Assembly: GCF_000931465.1 (NCBI RefSeq)
Contig: NZ_CP010892.1
Location: 2,565,388-2,629,387, forward strand
DNA from: Pseudomonas sp. MRSN 12121
GTDB lineage: Bacteria; Pseudomonadota; Gammaproteobacteria; Pseudomonadales; Pseudomonadaceae
DNA length: 64,000 nucleotides
Reading direction: 5' to 3'
The stretch's first letter is position 1; every line of letters starts with the position of its first letter. Under the pieces are notes generated by a model, which saw nothing but the letters and a program-made list of their open reading frames with translations, did not search any database and had not been told where the DNA came from. Shown here one piece after another: positions 1-8,968 of this stretch. Both the position numbers and the translations under genes were made by a program.

Positions 1-265
1 TCGTAAAAGCATGACTGTGTTCCTTGTGGCGGCAAAAGGCACAACCTGCGTGGCATCCGGCAGGTTCGCAGCAAAGCGGCGCGCGACCGGAAAGGCTCCG
101 GGGCGTCGTCGGTTCTCACAGGCAAGGCAGGCGGGAGGCGCATCGGGGCGCCTTCTTTATGGGCGTTTCCGGGGGGACGAGGTGGCACGGGCCCTGCCGG
201 AAAGGCGGCGATGATATCACAATGATGTCGCTGTTTTGGCCGAAATGGCCTGGGAGCGAGCAATG
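1..265. other. Left-edge stretch with no supported gene
   Basis: Two short overlapping open frames run forward here (11-214 and 24-266). Both encode Arg/Gly-rich low-complexity sequence with no recognisable domain and no convincing ribosome site, so I do not call them. The stretch may be the flank of a gene beyond the left edge. Confidence 0.5.
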
Positions 266-290
266 AAAAAGGCGAGCCATGGCTCGCCTT
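266..290 (-). terminator. Rho-independent terminator of the DUF6602 gene
   Basis: A perfect 22-nt palindrome (269-290, left arm AAGGCGAGCCA) is followed on the minus strand by a T run (complement of the A run at 266-270). It lies about 30 bases past the stop codon of the minus-strand gene at 321-1013. Confidence 0.75.
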
Positions 291-320
291 GAGTTCTCCG
301 GATGAGCTATCGGGGCCTCG

Positions 321-1013
321 TCAGTTCAGGAGCGAGAGGTAGCTCTTGATGTCGAACCGGCTGTCTCGGTTGAACGACAACCAATTGGAGAGGCTGCACA
401 GGAACGCGAAAATGGCGTTGTCGCCGGTGGCTTCATAGTTTCCCGTGGGCTCGAAACTGAAAAAGTAAGCAGGATCGAGGCACAGGATGCCAGTGGGATA
501 AAGCTGTTTCTTTTTCCTGCATTCCTTGTACAACAGATCGGACAGTTTTTTTTCTGCTGGCCCTTTGAACGCGATGATGTAGGAGGGAACGATATATTGG
601 TTGTTGAGCCTGAAGTCCTTCTTCGACTTTTTTCGTTGTAGCCGTTGGACCGCATCGCTTTGTGCAAATGCCTCGGCCTTCTGCTTGCCTAGGTCGGACT
701 TCACTTCGATGGCCGCCGCCACGGTGTCGGCGAAATAGAGCCGTTGCTTGCCGGAGGTGATGGGCAGGCTGAAGCTCTGCTCGCACTCTAGGACGATATC
801 CACCTGGCCCGAGGTTTTCCCGTAGCAGTCCATGATGACCCCGGACCCGTAGCGCACATTCTGCGGCAGCACGCGCGCCAGCAGGCTTTCGATGATCAGC
901 TCCCGTTCGTTGCCGATGACCGTCGTCGGATACTTCTGCGATTGCTTGTGGCCGAGCATCAGGTTTTCCCTGAGCGTCTCGATGCTGTTGAGTAACAGGT
1001 CTGTCCCTGACAT
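321..1013 (-). CDS. DUF6602 family protein, nuclease-like fold suspected
   Basis: 230 residues. The sequence resembles the DUF6602 family: an early G-x-E-x-E-x-x-I segment, then a conserved GSGVI...SGQVDIVL stretch around residues 57-75 and AAIEVKSDLGK around 100. The pattern D-(I/V)-x-L followed by E-V-K is what a PD-(D/E)XK nuclease core looks like, so a DNA-acting or defence role is possible, but this is inference. The start is fixed by AAGGAA seven bases before the ATG. The gene is visibly less GC-rich than its neighbours (poly-T and poly-A tracts, A/T-ended codons), which suggests horizontal acquisition. It stands alone, with its own terminator downstream and no partner gene in the window. 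Confidence 0.6.
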   Translation of the reverse strand: MSGTDLLLNSIETLRENLMLGHKQSQKYPTTVIGNERELIIESLLARVLPQNVRYGSGVIMDCYGKTSGQVDIVLECEQSFSLPITSGKQRLYFADTVAAAIEVKSDLGKQKAEAFAQSDAVQRLQRKKSKKDFRLNNQYIVPSYIIAFKGPAEKKLSDLLYKECRKKKQLYPTGILCLDPAYFFSFEPTGNYEATGDNAIFAFLCSLSNWLSFNRDSRFDIKSYLSLLN

Positions 1014-1041
1014 GGCGGATTCCTTGTGATGTTCGATGGAA

Positions 1042-1070
1042 GGGCGGCCCCGCTGGAGCCGAGGCCGCCC
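1042..1070 (-). terminator. GC-rich hairpin downstream of the SulP gene
   Basis: Inverted repeat GGGCGGCC (1042-1049) / GGCCGCCC (1063-1070) with a 13-nt loop, about 75 bases past the stop of the minus-strand SulP gene. Only a weak TT follows on that strand, so termination function is uncertain. Confidence 0.4.
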
Positions 1071-1143
1071 GACAGTAAGAAAGCGGGGCGGTGGTGTAAA
1101 GACCTTTATCGAACGCCGCGTGGGGCGCTCCCCAGAGTCTGGC

Positions 1144-2517
1144 TCAACCGTGCTGCATGCCCGCCCGCTTGAGCAGCTGCTTGCAGCGTTCCGACAGGTG
1201 CGTCACCCGCAGCTGCTTGCCGGCCTTGGCGTAGCGCTCGCGCAGGGTCTTCAGGGCGGCGATGGCCGAGTAGTCGACGAAGCTCAGGTGACGGCAGTCG
1301 AGGGTGACGTGCTGCGGATCGCCCGCCGGGTCGAAGTGGTTGAGGAAGGGTGTGGTCGAGGCGAAGAACAGCGTGCCGTGGACCCGGTACAGCTTGCTGC
1401 CGTCGGCTTCCTCGTGGCTGTCGGCGTACAGCTCGCGCGAGTGCTGCCAGGCGAAGTTGAGGGCGGCGATGACGATGCCGCACAACACCGCGGTGGCCAG
1501 GTCGGTGAACACGGTGATGAGGGTCACGGCGACGATCACCAGCATGTCGTTGAGCGGCACCTTGTGCAGCACCCGCAGCGAGCCCCAGGCGAAGGTCTGC
1601 TGGGACACCACGAACATCACCCCGGCGACCACCCCGGACAGCCGGCCGCGGCCGCCGGAACCGAGGTTGATCACGGTCTGGCCGATCATCGCGCAGCCGC
1701 CCATGCCGCCGAACAGGCCGGAGGCGATATTGGCCGCGCCCAGGGCCACGCACTCGCGGTCCGGTTCGCCGCGGCTCTCGGTGATTTCGTCGGTCAGGTT
1801 GAGGGTCAGCAGGGTTTCCAGCAGGCCGACCATGGCCATCAGGAATGCGTAGGGGGCGATGATGCCGAGGGTTTCCAGGTTCCAGGCGATGTCCGGCAGG
1901 GCGAACCGCGGCAGGCCGCCGGCGATATGCGCCATGTCGCCCAGGGTGCGGGTCGGCAGGTCGAGCAGGTACACCAGCAGGCCGACCCCGAGGATCGCCA
2001 CCAGCGCCGGCGGCACCGCGCGGCTCAGGCGCGGCAGCAGATAGACGATGGCCATGGTCAGCGCGACCAGGCCCGCCATCAGCCACAGGGACGGGCCGCC
2101 GAGCCAGCGTTCGCCGGCCTTGAAGTGCTCCAGCTGGGCCAGGGCGATGATGATCGCCAGGCCGTTGACGAAGCCGAGCATCACCGGATACGGCACGATC
2201 CGCACCAGCTTGCCCAGGCGCAGCAGGCCGAAGGCGATCATGATCAGGCCGCCGAGCAGCACCGTGGCCAGCAGGTACTGCACGCCGTGCTGTACCACCA
2301 GCGCGACGATCACCACTGCCATCGACCCGGCGGCCCCGGAAATCATGCCCGGGCGACCGCCGAACAGGGCGGTCAGGGTACAGAGGATAAAGGCCCCGTA
2401 CAGGCCCATCAGCGGGTTGAGGTGGGCCACCAGGGCGAAGGCGATGCACTCGGGCACCAGCGCGAACGAAGTAGTGAGGCCGGCCAGGACATCGGCGCGA
2501 AGACGAGCGGGTTTCAT
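1144..2517 (-). CDS. SulP family anion transporter with STAS domain
   Basis: 457 residues in the inner membrane. The N-terminus (KPARLRADVLAGLTTSFALVPE) is the classic SulP entry motif, followed by about ten hydrophobic segments to residue 375. A C-terminal STAS domain follows (RVHGTLFFASTTPFLNHF, then LDCRHLSFVDYSAIAALKTL around 415-435). The STAS region carries the D-x-S-A-I-x-A-L core. SulP proteins move sulfate, bicarbonate or other anions; the substrate cannot be read from sequence. The frame is open far upstream, but family homology begins at the ATG at 2517, with AGGT nearby as a weak ribosome site. Monocistronic, divergent from the small gene at 2677. Confidence 0.88.
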   Translation of the reverse strand: MKPARLRADVLAGLTTSFALVPECIAFALVAHLNPLMGLYGAFILCTLTALFGGRPGMISGAAGSMAVVIVALVVQHGVQYLLATVLLGGLIMIAFGLLRLGKLVRIVPYPVMLGFVNGLAIIIALAQLEHFKAGERWLGGPSLWLMAGLVALTMAIVYLLPRLSRAVPPALVAILGVGLLVYLLDLPTRTLGDMAHIAGGLPRFALPDIAWNLETLGIIAPYAFLMAMVGLLETLLTLNLTDEITESRGEPDRECVALGAANIASGLFGGMGGCAMIGQTVINLGSGGRGRLSGVVAGVMFVVSQQTFAWGSLRVLHKVPLNDMLVIVAVTLITVFTDLATAVLCGIVIAALNFAWQHSRELYADSHEEADGSKLYRVHGTLFFASTTPFLNHFDPAGDPQHVTLDCRHLSFVDYSAIAALKTLRERYAKAGKQLRVTHLSERCKQLLKRAGMQHG

Positions 2518-2676
2518 GAAGTACCTGAGAGGGCGGCCAGCGATGGCCGCAAGGGCGGGAATTGCAAGGACGGCGAATGTTACGGAATAACCGTTGCGCC
2601 GGCCACCCGGGGCTTGTATTGCCGGGCGTCGGCAGCAAGACTGCGCGACCGCAGCCCCGGCAGCCGAGGAGTCCCC

Positions 2677-3048
2677 ATGCCATCCAGTAAACGCGAGCAG
2701 GCACGCATCGAGCGCCGCCTGGTCGCCAGCCTCACCGACGCCTGCGAAACCGCCAAGGCACAGATCGACGGTTTTGCCTGGCTGACCCACGTCGTCGACA
2801 ACGCGGCGTTTCCCGCCAGCCTGCACGTGGTGTGGGTGTTCGCCACCCAGGCCGACAAGAGCCGGGCCCTGGCCAGCGGGCAGGGCGCACGCATGCTCGA
2901 ACTGACCGCCCGGGCGCTGGCCGAGGCCGGCATCGAGTTGCCGGCGCTGGCGGCCCATGTGCAGTACGACAGCGAAGAACAATGCCGGCGCGTCAACGGT
3001 GGCGACTGGCAGCGACGGCTGGCGCGACTGAACCCGCGGCGCGGCTGA
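2677..3048 (+). CDS. Conserved hypothetical protein (Pseudomonas, 123 aa)
   Basis: Starts at the ATG at 2677, preceded by GAGGAG about 6 bases upstream. 123 residues, soluble, Arg/Ala-rich, beginning PSSKREQARIERRLVASLTDACETAK. Orthologues are widespread in Pseudomonas and are sometimes labelled Fis-family regulator, but I see no clear helix-turn-helix and would not rely on that name. Divergent from the SulP gene, with about 160 bases between them. Function unknown. Confidence 0.65.
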   Translation: MPSSKREQARIERRLVASLTDACETAKAQIDGFAWLTHVVDNAAFPASLHVVWVFATQADKSRALASGQGARMLELTARALAEAGIELPALAAHVQYDSEEQCRRVNGGDWQRRLARLNPRRG

Positions 3049-3217
3049 AAGCTGCAGGCCAGAGCGCGGCGAATCGTCGCACTGGCGCGAATTGCACACA
3101 ACCTGTCATCCATTTGGCAGGAACCGGCCCCCCTCGTTTGTTACCATGCGGCGTTTTTTACGGATGGCCCGCCCGGTGGGTCGTCTGGACTTCCGGCTCC
3201 TGAAAGGGCGGTAACGA

Positions 3218-3823
3218 ATGAGTGTTTTGTTGAGTCGTCGCGAGGTGCTCGCGGGTATGGGGGTGTTGGGGCTCGGCCTGCTGGCCGGCTGCGATACCCG
3301 CGGGCAGCTGTCGTTCAAGTACGGCAAGGACCTGAGCGACAAGATCATGGGGCGTACCTTCAAGCTGAAGGACACCGAGGGCAATGTCAGGACCCTGTCG
3401 AGCTTCAGCGGCCTGATGCCAATGGTGTTCTTCGGTTTCACCCAATGCCCGGCCATCTGCCCGACGACGCTGGCGCGCGCGGCCCAGGCCAAGAAACTGA
3501 TGGGCCGCGACGGCGAGCGCCTGCAGGTGATCTTCATCACCCTGGACCCCGAGCGCGATACCCCGGCGGTACTGGACGCCTACGTCAAGGCCTTCGACCC
3601 GACCTTCGTCGCGCTGTACGGCACCCTGGAAGAAACCGCGGCCACGGCCAAGGAATTCGACGTGTTCTACGAGAAGATCCCCAGCGGCTCGACCTACACG
3701 CTGTCCCACACCGCCACCAGTTTTGTCTACGACTCCCGGGGCACGCTGCGCCTGGGATTGTCCCAATCGCTTACCGCGCAAGAGTGTGCGGAAGATTTAC
3801 TGACCGTCATGGAGGTCTGCTGA
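3218..3823 (+). CDS. SCO family lipoprotein, copper chaperone for cytochrome oxidase
   Basis: 201 residues. The N-terminus has positive residues, a hydrophobic stretch and a lipobox LLAGC (Cys25), so the protein is probably a lipoprotein facing the periplasm. The Sco1/SenC thioredoxin fold carries its copper ligands: C77-P-A-I-C81 and His164 (TLSHTATSF). Sco proteins load or reduce the CuA site of cytochrome c oxidase. Its stop overlaps the next start (TGATG), so it is translationally coupled with the PCuAC gene, the usual partner in copper delivery. A hairpin-free spacer of 169 bases precedes it. Confidence 0.92.
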   Translation: MSVLLSRREVLAGMGVLGLGLLAGCDTRGQLSFKYGKDLSDKIMGRTFKLKDTEGNVRTLSSFSGLMPMVFFGFTQCPAICPTTLARAAQAKKLMGRDGERLQVIFITLDPERDTPAVLDAYVKAFDPTFVALYGTLEETAATAKEFDVFYEKIPSGSTYTLSHTATSFVYDSRGTLRLGLSQSLTAQECAEDLLTVMEVC

Positions 3824-4314
3824 TGTATCCGGCCCTGAATCAAACTACTGTCGCCCAACGCGCCAAGCGCATCCTGCTCGGTCTGTCGCTGCTGGGCCTG
3901 GCCGGCCATGCCGCGGCCCAGACCCAGGTCACCGACGCCTGGGTGCGCGCCACCGTCGCCGGGCAACAGGCCACCGGGGCATTCATGACCCTGACCGCCA
4001 GCGACGACAGCAGGCTGCTTGGTGTGGCTTCGCCGGTGGCCAAGACTGTGCAGATCCACCAGTCGACCATGCATAACGACGTGATGAGCATGCGCCCGGC
4101 GGACTTCGTCGAGCTGCCGGCCGGCAAGGCCGTGGCCCTGGATCCGCATGGCTACCACGTGATGCTGATCGACCTGGTGGCCCAGGTGAAGGAAGGCGAC
4201 AAGGTGCCGCTGACCCTGACCGTGGAAAACGCCAAGGGCGAGAAGGAGTCGATCAAGGTCGAGGCCCAGGCGCGCGCGCTGAACATGGCCGACCACGGCG
4301 CGATGCAGCACTGA
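3823..4314 (+). CDS. Periplasmic copper chaperone PCuAC family protein
   Basis: 163 residues with a signal peptide (LLGLSLLGLAGHAAAQ, cleavage near residue 32). The family copper site H-x10-M-x21-H-x-M is complete: His79, Met90, His112, Met114. A His/Met-containing tail (NMADHGAMQH) could bind more copper. PCuAC hands Cu(I) to the CuA centre of cytochrome oxidase together with Sco. Overlaps the Sco gene by one base, which supports one transcript and one job. The DUF1289 gene follows 17 bases later and may be in the same operon. Confidence 0.92.
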   Translation: MYPALNQTTVAQRAKRILLGLSLLGLAGHAAAQTQVTDAWVRATVAGQQATGAFMTLTASDDSRLLGVASPVAKTVQIHQSTMHNDVMSMRPADFVELPAGKAVALDPHGYHVMLIDLVAQVKEGDKVPLTLTVENAKGEKESIKVEAQARALNMADHGAMQH

Positions 4315-4331
4315 TGCCGCGCGGCTGAAGC

Positions 4332-4517
4332 ATGGCCAAGGACATCGCCAACCCCTGTATCGCCGTGTGCCAGTTGAGCGGCGACCTGTGCCTGGGTTGC
4401 GGGCGCAGCAAGGACGATATCCGCCAATGGAAACGCATGAAGCGCCCGGAGAAAATGGCCGCGGCGCAGCGGGCGAGCCAGCGCTTGAAAGCGTTGCGCA
4501 AGAAGGCCGACCGCTGA
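4332..4517 (+). CDS. DUF1289 domain protein
   Basis: 61 residues. Matches the DUF1289 pattern: N-P-C-x-x-x-C-x-L-x-x-x-x-C-x-G-C-x-R, then I-x-x-W-x-x-M. The four cysteines (residues 9, 13, 20, 23) suggest a small metal-binding (zinc or Fe-S) module; this is inference, the family has no assigned function. A basic tail rich in Lys/Arg follows. Lies 17 bases after the PCuAC gene on the same strand. Confidence 0.85.
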   Translation: MAKDIANPCIAVCQLSGDLCLGCGRSKDDIRQWKRMKRPEKMAAAQRASQRLKALRKKADR

Positions 4518-4527
4518 TTCTCCCTCC

Positions 4528-4549
4528 GGCCGGCCATTGCGCGCCGGCC
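4528..4549. terminator. Hairpin between convergent genes
   Basis: Stem GGCCGGC (4528-4534) / GCCGGCC (4543-4549), 8-nt loop, sitting between the DUF1289 gene and the convergent dsdC. No strong T run on either side, so at best a weak bidirectional terminator. Confidence 0.4.
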
Positions 4550-4550
4550 T

Positions 4551-5495
4551 TCAGATAGCCGGCGTTTGCGCGGCGCACTCGCGCAACCAGGCGATACAGG
4601 CCGCGACTCGACGTGGCAGGGCTTCCAGGGCTGGGTGGACCACGTAGTAGTCGTATTCGCCGCTGCGGGTAAAACCGCTGAACGGCAGCACCAGGCGGCC
4701 TTGCCCGATCGCCTCGCTGACCAGGTGCTCGCGGCCGATCGCCACGCCGGCATGGTGGAGGGCGGCGGTGACGCACAGGTCCGAGCGATCGAAGGTCACC
4801 CCGCGTTCGGGCATCGGCATGTCGCCCTGCTGGCGCAGCCACAGCGCCCATTCGGAGTCGAAGGTGGCGTGGTCCCAGGCCAGCGAATCATGCAGCAGGG
4901 TGCAGTGCTCAAGTCGCTCGAGCGCCCCGGTCAGCCCGTGGCGCTCGGCGTATTGCGGGCTGCACACCGGCGCGACCCGTTCCTGCATCAGCTTGTGCGC
5001 CACCAGCCCATGGAACTCGCCATTGCCGTAGTACAGCGCCAGGTCGATCTGCCGGGTGCGGAAGTCGATGCGGTCGTTGCCCACGCGCAGGTCCAGCCGA
5101 ACCCCGGGAAAGCGCAGGCCGAACTCGGCCAGGCGCGGCACCAGCCAGGAATGGGCGATGGACGGATGGGCGTACAGGGTCAGCGGCCCGGCCAGGTCGG
5201 CGTCGACCGGCTGGGCCAGGACTTCGGACAGATCGCCCAGGGCCTGCTGCAGGATGGCGAAGATGCGCTCACCGGCCTCGGTCAGTTGCACCCGCCGGGT
5301 CAGCCGCCGGAACAGCGGGATCGACAGCTCCGCCTCCAGCCGCGCAATGCGATGGCTGACCGCGCTGGCGGTCAGGCACAACTCGTCGGCGGCCTTGCTG
5401 AAGCTCAGGTGGCGGGCCGCGACCTGGAAGGTGAACAGGTTCGAGAACTGGCTGCTGTTGAGCTTGGCTTCCAGTCGGGGCGGTAGGTTGTACAA
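4551..5495 (-). CDS. dsdC: LysR-type regulator of D-serine catabolism (DsdC)
   Basis: 314 residues. An N-terminal winged helix-turn-helix (FTFQVAARHLSFSKAADELCLTASAVSHRI, residues 22-51) closely follows the E. coli DsdC pattern (FEVAARHQSF...SPSAVSHRI). A LysR effector-binding domain follows. It sits 24 bases downstream of dsdA on the same strand, so it is probably the last gene of the dsdX-dsdA-dsdC unit and activates it in response to D-serine (known for E. coli). The start is TTG, with AGGAG 11 bases upstream; no ATG or GTG fits before the conserved HTH. In E. coli dsdC is divergent, so its position within the operon differs here. Confidence 0.82.
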   Translation of the reverse strand: MYNLPPRLEAKLNSSQFSNLFTFQVAARHLSFSKAADELCLTASAVSHRIARLEAELSIPLFRRLTRRVQLTEAGERIFAILQQALGDLSEVLAQPVDADLAGPLTLYAHPSIAHSWLVPRLAEFGLRFPGVRLDLRVGNDRIDFRTRQIDLALYYGNGEFHGLVAHKLMQERVAPVCSPQYAERHGLTGALERLEHCTLLHDSLAWDHATFDSEWALWLRQQGDMPMPERGVTFDRSDLCVTAALHHAGVAIGREHLVSEAIGQGRLVLPFSGFTRSGEYDYYVVHPALEALPRRVAACIAWLRECAAQTPAI

Positions 5496-5519
5496 GCCGG
5501 CGCTTCTCCTGTCGGTCGG

Positions 5520-6872
5520 TTATGAGCCTTGCAGCACCCGGGCGCCTTGCGCCAGGTAGGCCTGCATCTCGGTTGGCGGAACCATGCTGCCGCCCGTGGC
5601 CCAGACCAGGTGGGTGGCCCGGGCGTATGCCTCGGCGGGCATGCCGCTGCGCCGCAGGTACTGCTCGCGCTGGGCCTGCACGCGGGCGACGCCGGGGACG
5701 CCGGCCACCGCCGAGGGCTCCAGGTGCAACCCCTGGTGCTTGGCCATCAGCCACACCAGGGCATGCAGTTCGTCGTCGCTGACGGTGTAGTAGCCCTCGA
5801 TCAAGCGCTGCATGGCACGGCCGACGAACCCCGAGGCGCGGCCGACGGCCAGGCCGTCGGCCGCGGTGAGGTTGTCGATGCCGAAGTCCTGTACCGATAC
5901 CGCGTCATGCAGCCCGGTGTGCACCCCCAGCAGCATGCACGGCGAATGGGTGGGCTCGGCAAATATACAGTGAACGGCATCGCCGAACGCCAGCTTCAAG
6001 CCGAACGCCACGCCGCCCGGGCCGCCGCCGACGCCGCAGGGCAGGTAGACGAACAGCGGGTGCTGCGCATCGACCTTGATCCCGGCCTGTTCCAGTTGCC
6101 GGCTCAGGCGCTCGGCGGCCACCGCGTAGCCGAGGAACAGGTCGGTGGAGTTCTCGTCGTCGACGAAATGGCAGGCCGGATCGGCGCTGGCCTGCTGGCG
6201 CCCCTGGGCCACGGCGAGGCTGTAGTCGCTCTGGTATTCCATGACCTGCACGCCATGGGCGCGCAGCTTGTCCTTCTTCCATTGGCGGGCGTCGGCCGAC
6301 ATGTGCACCGTGACCTGGAACCCCAGCCGGGCGCCCATCAGGCCGATGGACAGGCCCAGGTTGCCGGTGGAGCCCACGGCGATCCGGTAGCGGCCGAAGA
6401 ACGCCCGGGCCGCGGCGGAGTCGAGCACGCTGTAGTCCTGGTCCAGGCGCAGCAGACCGGCCTCCAGGGCCAGGCGCTCGGCATGCTTGAGCACCTCGTA
6501 GATGCCGCCGCGGGCCTTTATCGACCCGGAAATCGGCAAGTGGCTGTCCTGCTTGATCCACAGCGCACCGGGCAGCGGCTGTCCGTAGCGGCTCGCCAGC
6601 ACGGCCTGCAAGGCCGGCAACGGCTGGATCGGCGATTCGAGAATGCCCTGGTTGGCCCGGGTTTCCGGGAAGGCCACGGAAAAATACGCGGCGAAACGCT
6701 CGAGGCGCGCACTGGCCTCGGCCACGTCCGCGGCGCTCAGGGGCACGTCGCCCAGGCCCGCGGCCAGGGGCGCGCGGGTGGGGGTGAACCAGGTGGTTTC
6801 GCGCAACGCGATCAACTCGTCAAGCAGCGGGTAACGGTGGGTCCAGGTAGCGAGTGGCTGGCCTGCGATCAT
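5520..6872 (-). CDS. dsdA: D-serine ammonia-lyase (dehydratase)
   Basis: 450 residues, the usual DsdA length. A PLP enzyme of fold type II that converts D-serine to pyruvate and ammonia in the cytoplasm. The PLP lysine lies in [12 protein letters not shown] (Lys119), the phosphate-binding region in [12 protein letters not shown], and the Gly-rich CGVGGGPGG loop is near residue 276. Start has GGAG eight bases upstream. Flanked by the transporter gene dsdX (51 bases upstream) and dsdC (24 bases downstream), the expected context for detoxifying and using D-serine. Intact, unlike its permease. Confidence 0.94.
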   Translation of the reverse strand: MIAGQPLATWTHRYPLLDELIALRETTWFTPTRAPLAAGLGDVPLSAADVAEASARLERFAAYFSVAFPETRANQGILESPIQPLPALQAVLASRYGQPLPGALWIKQDSHLPISGSIKARGGIYEVLKHAERLALEAGLLRLDQDYSVLDSAAARAFFGRYRIAVGSTGNLGLSIGLMGARLGFQVTVHMSADARQWKKDKLRAHGVQVMEYQSDYSLAVAQGRQQASADPACHFVDDENSTDLFLGYAVAAERLSRQLEQAGIKVDAQHPLFVYLPCGVGGGPGGVAFGLKLAFGDAVHCIFAEPTHSPCMLLGVHTGLHDAVSVQDFGIDNLTAADGLAVGRASGFVGRAMQRLIEGYYTVSDDELHALVWLMAKHQGLHLEPSAVAGVPGVARVQAQREQYLRRSGMPAEAYARATHLVWATGGSMVPPTEMQAYLAQGARVLQGS

Positions 6873-6923
6873 GGGGAACTCCGGTAGCTCAGGTTTAAAA
6901 GGGGCAGGTTCAAAGGATCAGGT

Positions 6924-8259
6924 TCAAAGGAAATGCGAGAGGCCGAGGGTCAGCAGCAGGGCGACCACCGAGGCCAGGACCGTGGCGCTGGTGAAGGTCT
7001 TGAGCGCCTCGGCCAGCGATACCCCGAGGTATTCCTTGACCACCCAGAAGGCCGAATCGGTAACGTGGGTCCAGCCGATGGCCCCGGCGCCGATGGCGAC
7101 CACGACGATCTCCCGGCTGTAGCCGGTGCCGGCGCCCAGGGTCGGCAGCACGATGGCGGCGGCGCTCATCATGGCCACGGTCGCCGAGCCCACCGCGAAG
7201 TGCATCAGCCCCGCCACCAGCCAGGCCAGTACCAGTGGGTTGATGTCCAGCCGGGTCAGGGCCTCGGCCAGCACCTGGCCCACGCCGCTGTCGATCAGGA
7301 TGCCGTTGAAGGCGCCGCCGGCACCGATGATCAGCAGGATACTGGCCAGCGGCGGCAGGCTTTTCTGGGTGTGCCCCAGCAAGGCCTGCATCGACAGGCC
7401 GCGGCGCAGGCCCAGGGACCAGGAGGCGAAGACCACGGCGATCACCAGCGCTACCAGCGGGTTGCCGAAGAATGACAACAGCACGGACAGCGTCGAGCCG
7501 GCGGGCAGGAGGCCGGCGAAGGTCTTGCCGATCATCAGCAGCAGCGGCAGGAGGATGGTCAGCAGGGTCAGCCAGAAGCCCGGCAAAGCCCGTTCGCCAC
7601 CGGCCTCGCAGCGCTCGTCGAGGAACGCCGCCTGACCGGGGCCGGCCTGGCGGCGCGCCACCAGGCGGATCCACAGCGGCCCGGCGATCACGGCGGTGGG
7701 CAACCCGACGATCAGGCCATAGAGAATCACCTGGCCGACGTCGGCCCCCAGCAAGTGGGTAATGGCCATGGCCGCGGGGTGGGGCGGCAGCATGCAGTGC
7801 ACGCACATCAGCGACACCGCCAGCGGCACGCCGAGGTACAGCAGGTTGAGCCGGGTTTGCCTGGCCACCACGTACACCAGGGGAATCAGCAGGATATAGC
7901 CGACCTCGAAGAACACCGGGATGCCGGCGATGAAGCCCACCAGCATCATCACCCAGGACGCGCGCCGCTCGCCCAGGGTGTCGAGCAGGGTCCGGGCGAT
8001 GCGCTCGGCGCCCCCCGATTCCTCGAGCAGCTTGCCCAGGATGCTGCCCGATGATCGCGGCGAGAAACCCCAAGGTATCGCCCAGGCCCTTCTGGAACGA
8101 GGCGAGCATGGTATCGAGCGGCATCCCCGAGCCCATCCCGACCAGGCCGCACGCGGCGATCAGCGCCAGAAAGGCATGCACCCTGAACCTGACAATCAAC
8201 ACCACGATCATCACGATCGCGGCGAACAACACCCACAGCAACGCGCCACTGCTTTGCAT
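6924..8259 (-). pseudogene. dsdX: D-serine permease DsdX (GntP family), frameshifted
   Basis: The reading frame from 8259 encodes the N-terminus of a GntP-family permease (MQSSGALLWVLFAAIVMIVV to GFLAAIIG, about 70 residues). The match then jumps to another frame that continues to 6924 (ILGKLLEESGGAERI to LGLSHFL). Family members read IIG-L-G-x-I-L-G-K at this point. Here only four bases (8046-8049) separate the Gly codon from the Ile codon, instead of nine. The simplest reading is loss of five bases between two GGGC copies (GGGCTGGGC to GGGC) by slippage. The downstream part alone (ATG at 7952, 342 residues) keeps most membrane helices but lacks the first two. Without the shift this would be a normal permease of about 446 residues upstream of dsdA. 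A base-calling or assembly error is the alternative. Confidence 0.8.
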
Positions 8260-8283
8260 CGGCCAACCCTCTTATTGATTTTG

Positions 8284-8298
8284 TGACGGGGTCCGTCA
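8284..8298. promoter_or_regulatory. Inverted repeat upstream of dsdX, candidate DsdC site
   Basis: TGACGG-GGT-CCGTCA, a perfect 6-bp inverted repeat 25 bases upstream of the dsdX start. Its position and symmetry fit a LysR-type operator; binding by DsdC is inferred. Confidence 0.4.
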
Positions 8299-8427
8299 AA
8301 GGACTTCGCGGGGCGAGAGTTAACTATCTGGCGCGCGGCGCTGACAAAAGATCATTGCTCAGCAGACGGGTGATGCGGGGTCAGGCGTGGGGCGGGGCAA
8401 GGCCGGTTTGCCGCGCCCCGGGATGCC

Positions 8428-8445
8428 GGGCCACGCGCGTGGCCC
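8428..8445 (-). terminator. Perfect GC palindrome after the RidA-like gene
   Basis: An 18-base perfect palindrome (GGGCCACGC and its complement) lies 14 bases past the stop of the minus-strand gene at 8460-8864. No T run follows, so it is a hairpin of uncertain termination strength. Confidence 0.3.
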
Positions 8446-8459
8446 GCTGGAGGGGGAAA

Positions 8460-8864
8460 TCAGCCGGCGGTGCCTTCCGGCAGCTTGGCGATCACCTTGA
8501 TCTCGAAGTCGAAACCATACAGCCAGGTCACGCCCACGGCGGTCAGCGTCGGATACGGCGCCGTTCCCCAGAACTCCGGCACCACCTTCCAGATGGCCTC
8601 GAACTTCGTAGCGGGGTCGACGATAAAGACCGTGACATCGATCACGTCGTCGAAGCTGCCGCCGGCCGCGGCGAGGATTGCGTTCAGGTTATTGAAGGCG
8701 AGCCGCACCTGGGCCTCGAGGTCGGCTTCGGGGGAGCCGTCGGCGGTGCTGCCGACCTGGCCCGAGACGAACAGGAAACCATTGGAACGGATGGCCGGCG
8801 AGTAGCGGTTGCGCTCGTAGAGTGCCTGGCGTCCGGGCGGGAAAACCACTGTGCGTTGTGTCAT
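8460..8864 (-). CDS. RidA family protein (YjgF/YER057c/UK114)
   Basis: 134 residues. RidA fold with typical motifs: RYSPAIRSNGFLFVSGQVG near the N-terminus, QVRLAFNNLNAILAAAGGSFDDVIDVTVFIVD in the middle, and a C-terminal FEIKVIAKLP. The position of the usual catalytic Arg is not Arg here (PYPTLTAVGV in place of xxRxxVxV), so this is likely a Rid2-7 type rather than a true imine deaminase RidA. Start chosen at 8864, with GGAGG seven bases upstream; longer frames upstream have no ribosome site. Divergent from the LysR gene at 9001, its likely regulator. Confidence 0.87.
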   Translation of the reverse strand: MTQRTVVFPPGRQALYERNRYSPAIRSNGFLFVSGQVGSTADGSPEADLEAQVRLAFNNLNAILAAAGGSFDDVIDVTVFIVDPATKFEAIWKVVPEFWGTAPYPTLTAVGVTWLYGFDFEIKVIAKLPEGTAG

Positions 8865-8968
8865 GTGTTGCCTCCATCGGGAGAGGGTCGGAATCGACCG
8901 GGAGTGAACGATGGAGGTGACTCTAGGCACTTGCGCACGGCCGATAAACGAGCAACCGTAGCCAACAC

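Noticed and set aside
1036-2676. A long forward open frame opposite the SulP gene, continuous into the 123-residue gene at 2677
   Set aside because: It is antisense to a clear transporter and encodes Gly/Gln/His-rich sequence without a domain; high GC keeps stop codons rare. Only the part from 2677 is kept, as its own gene.
8051-8286. A forward frame over the dsdX 5' end and its upstream region
   Set aside because: Antisense to the permease start, with no domain; treated as shadow.
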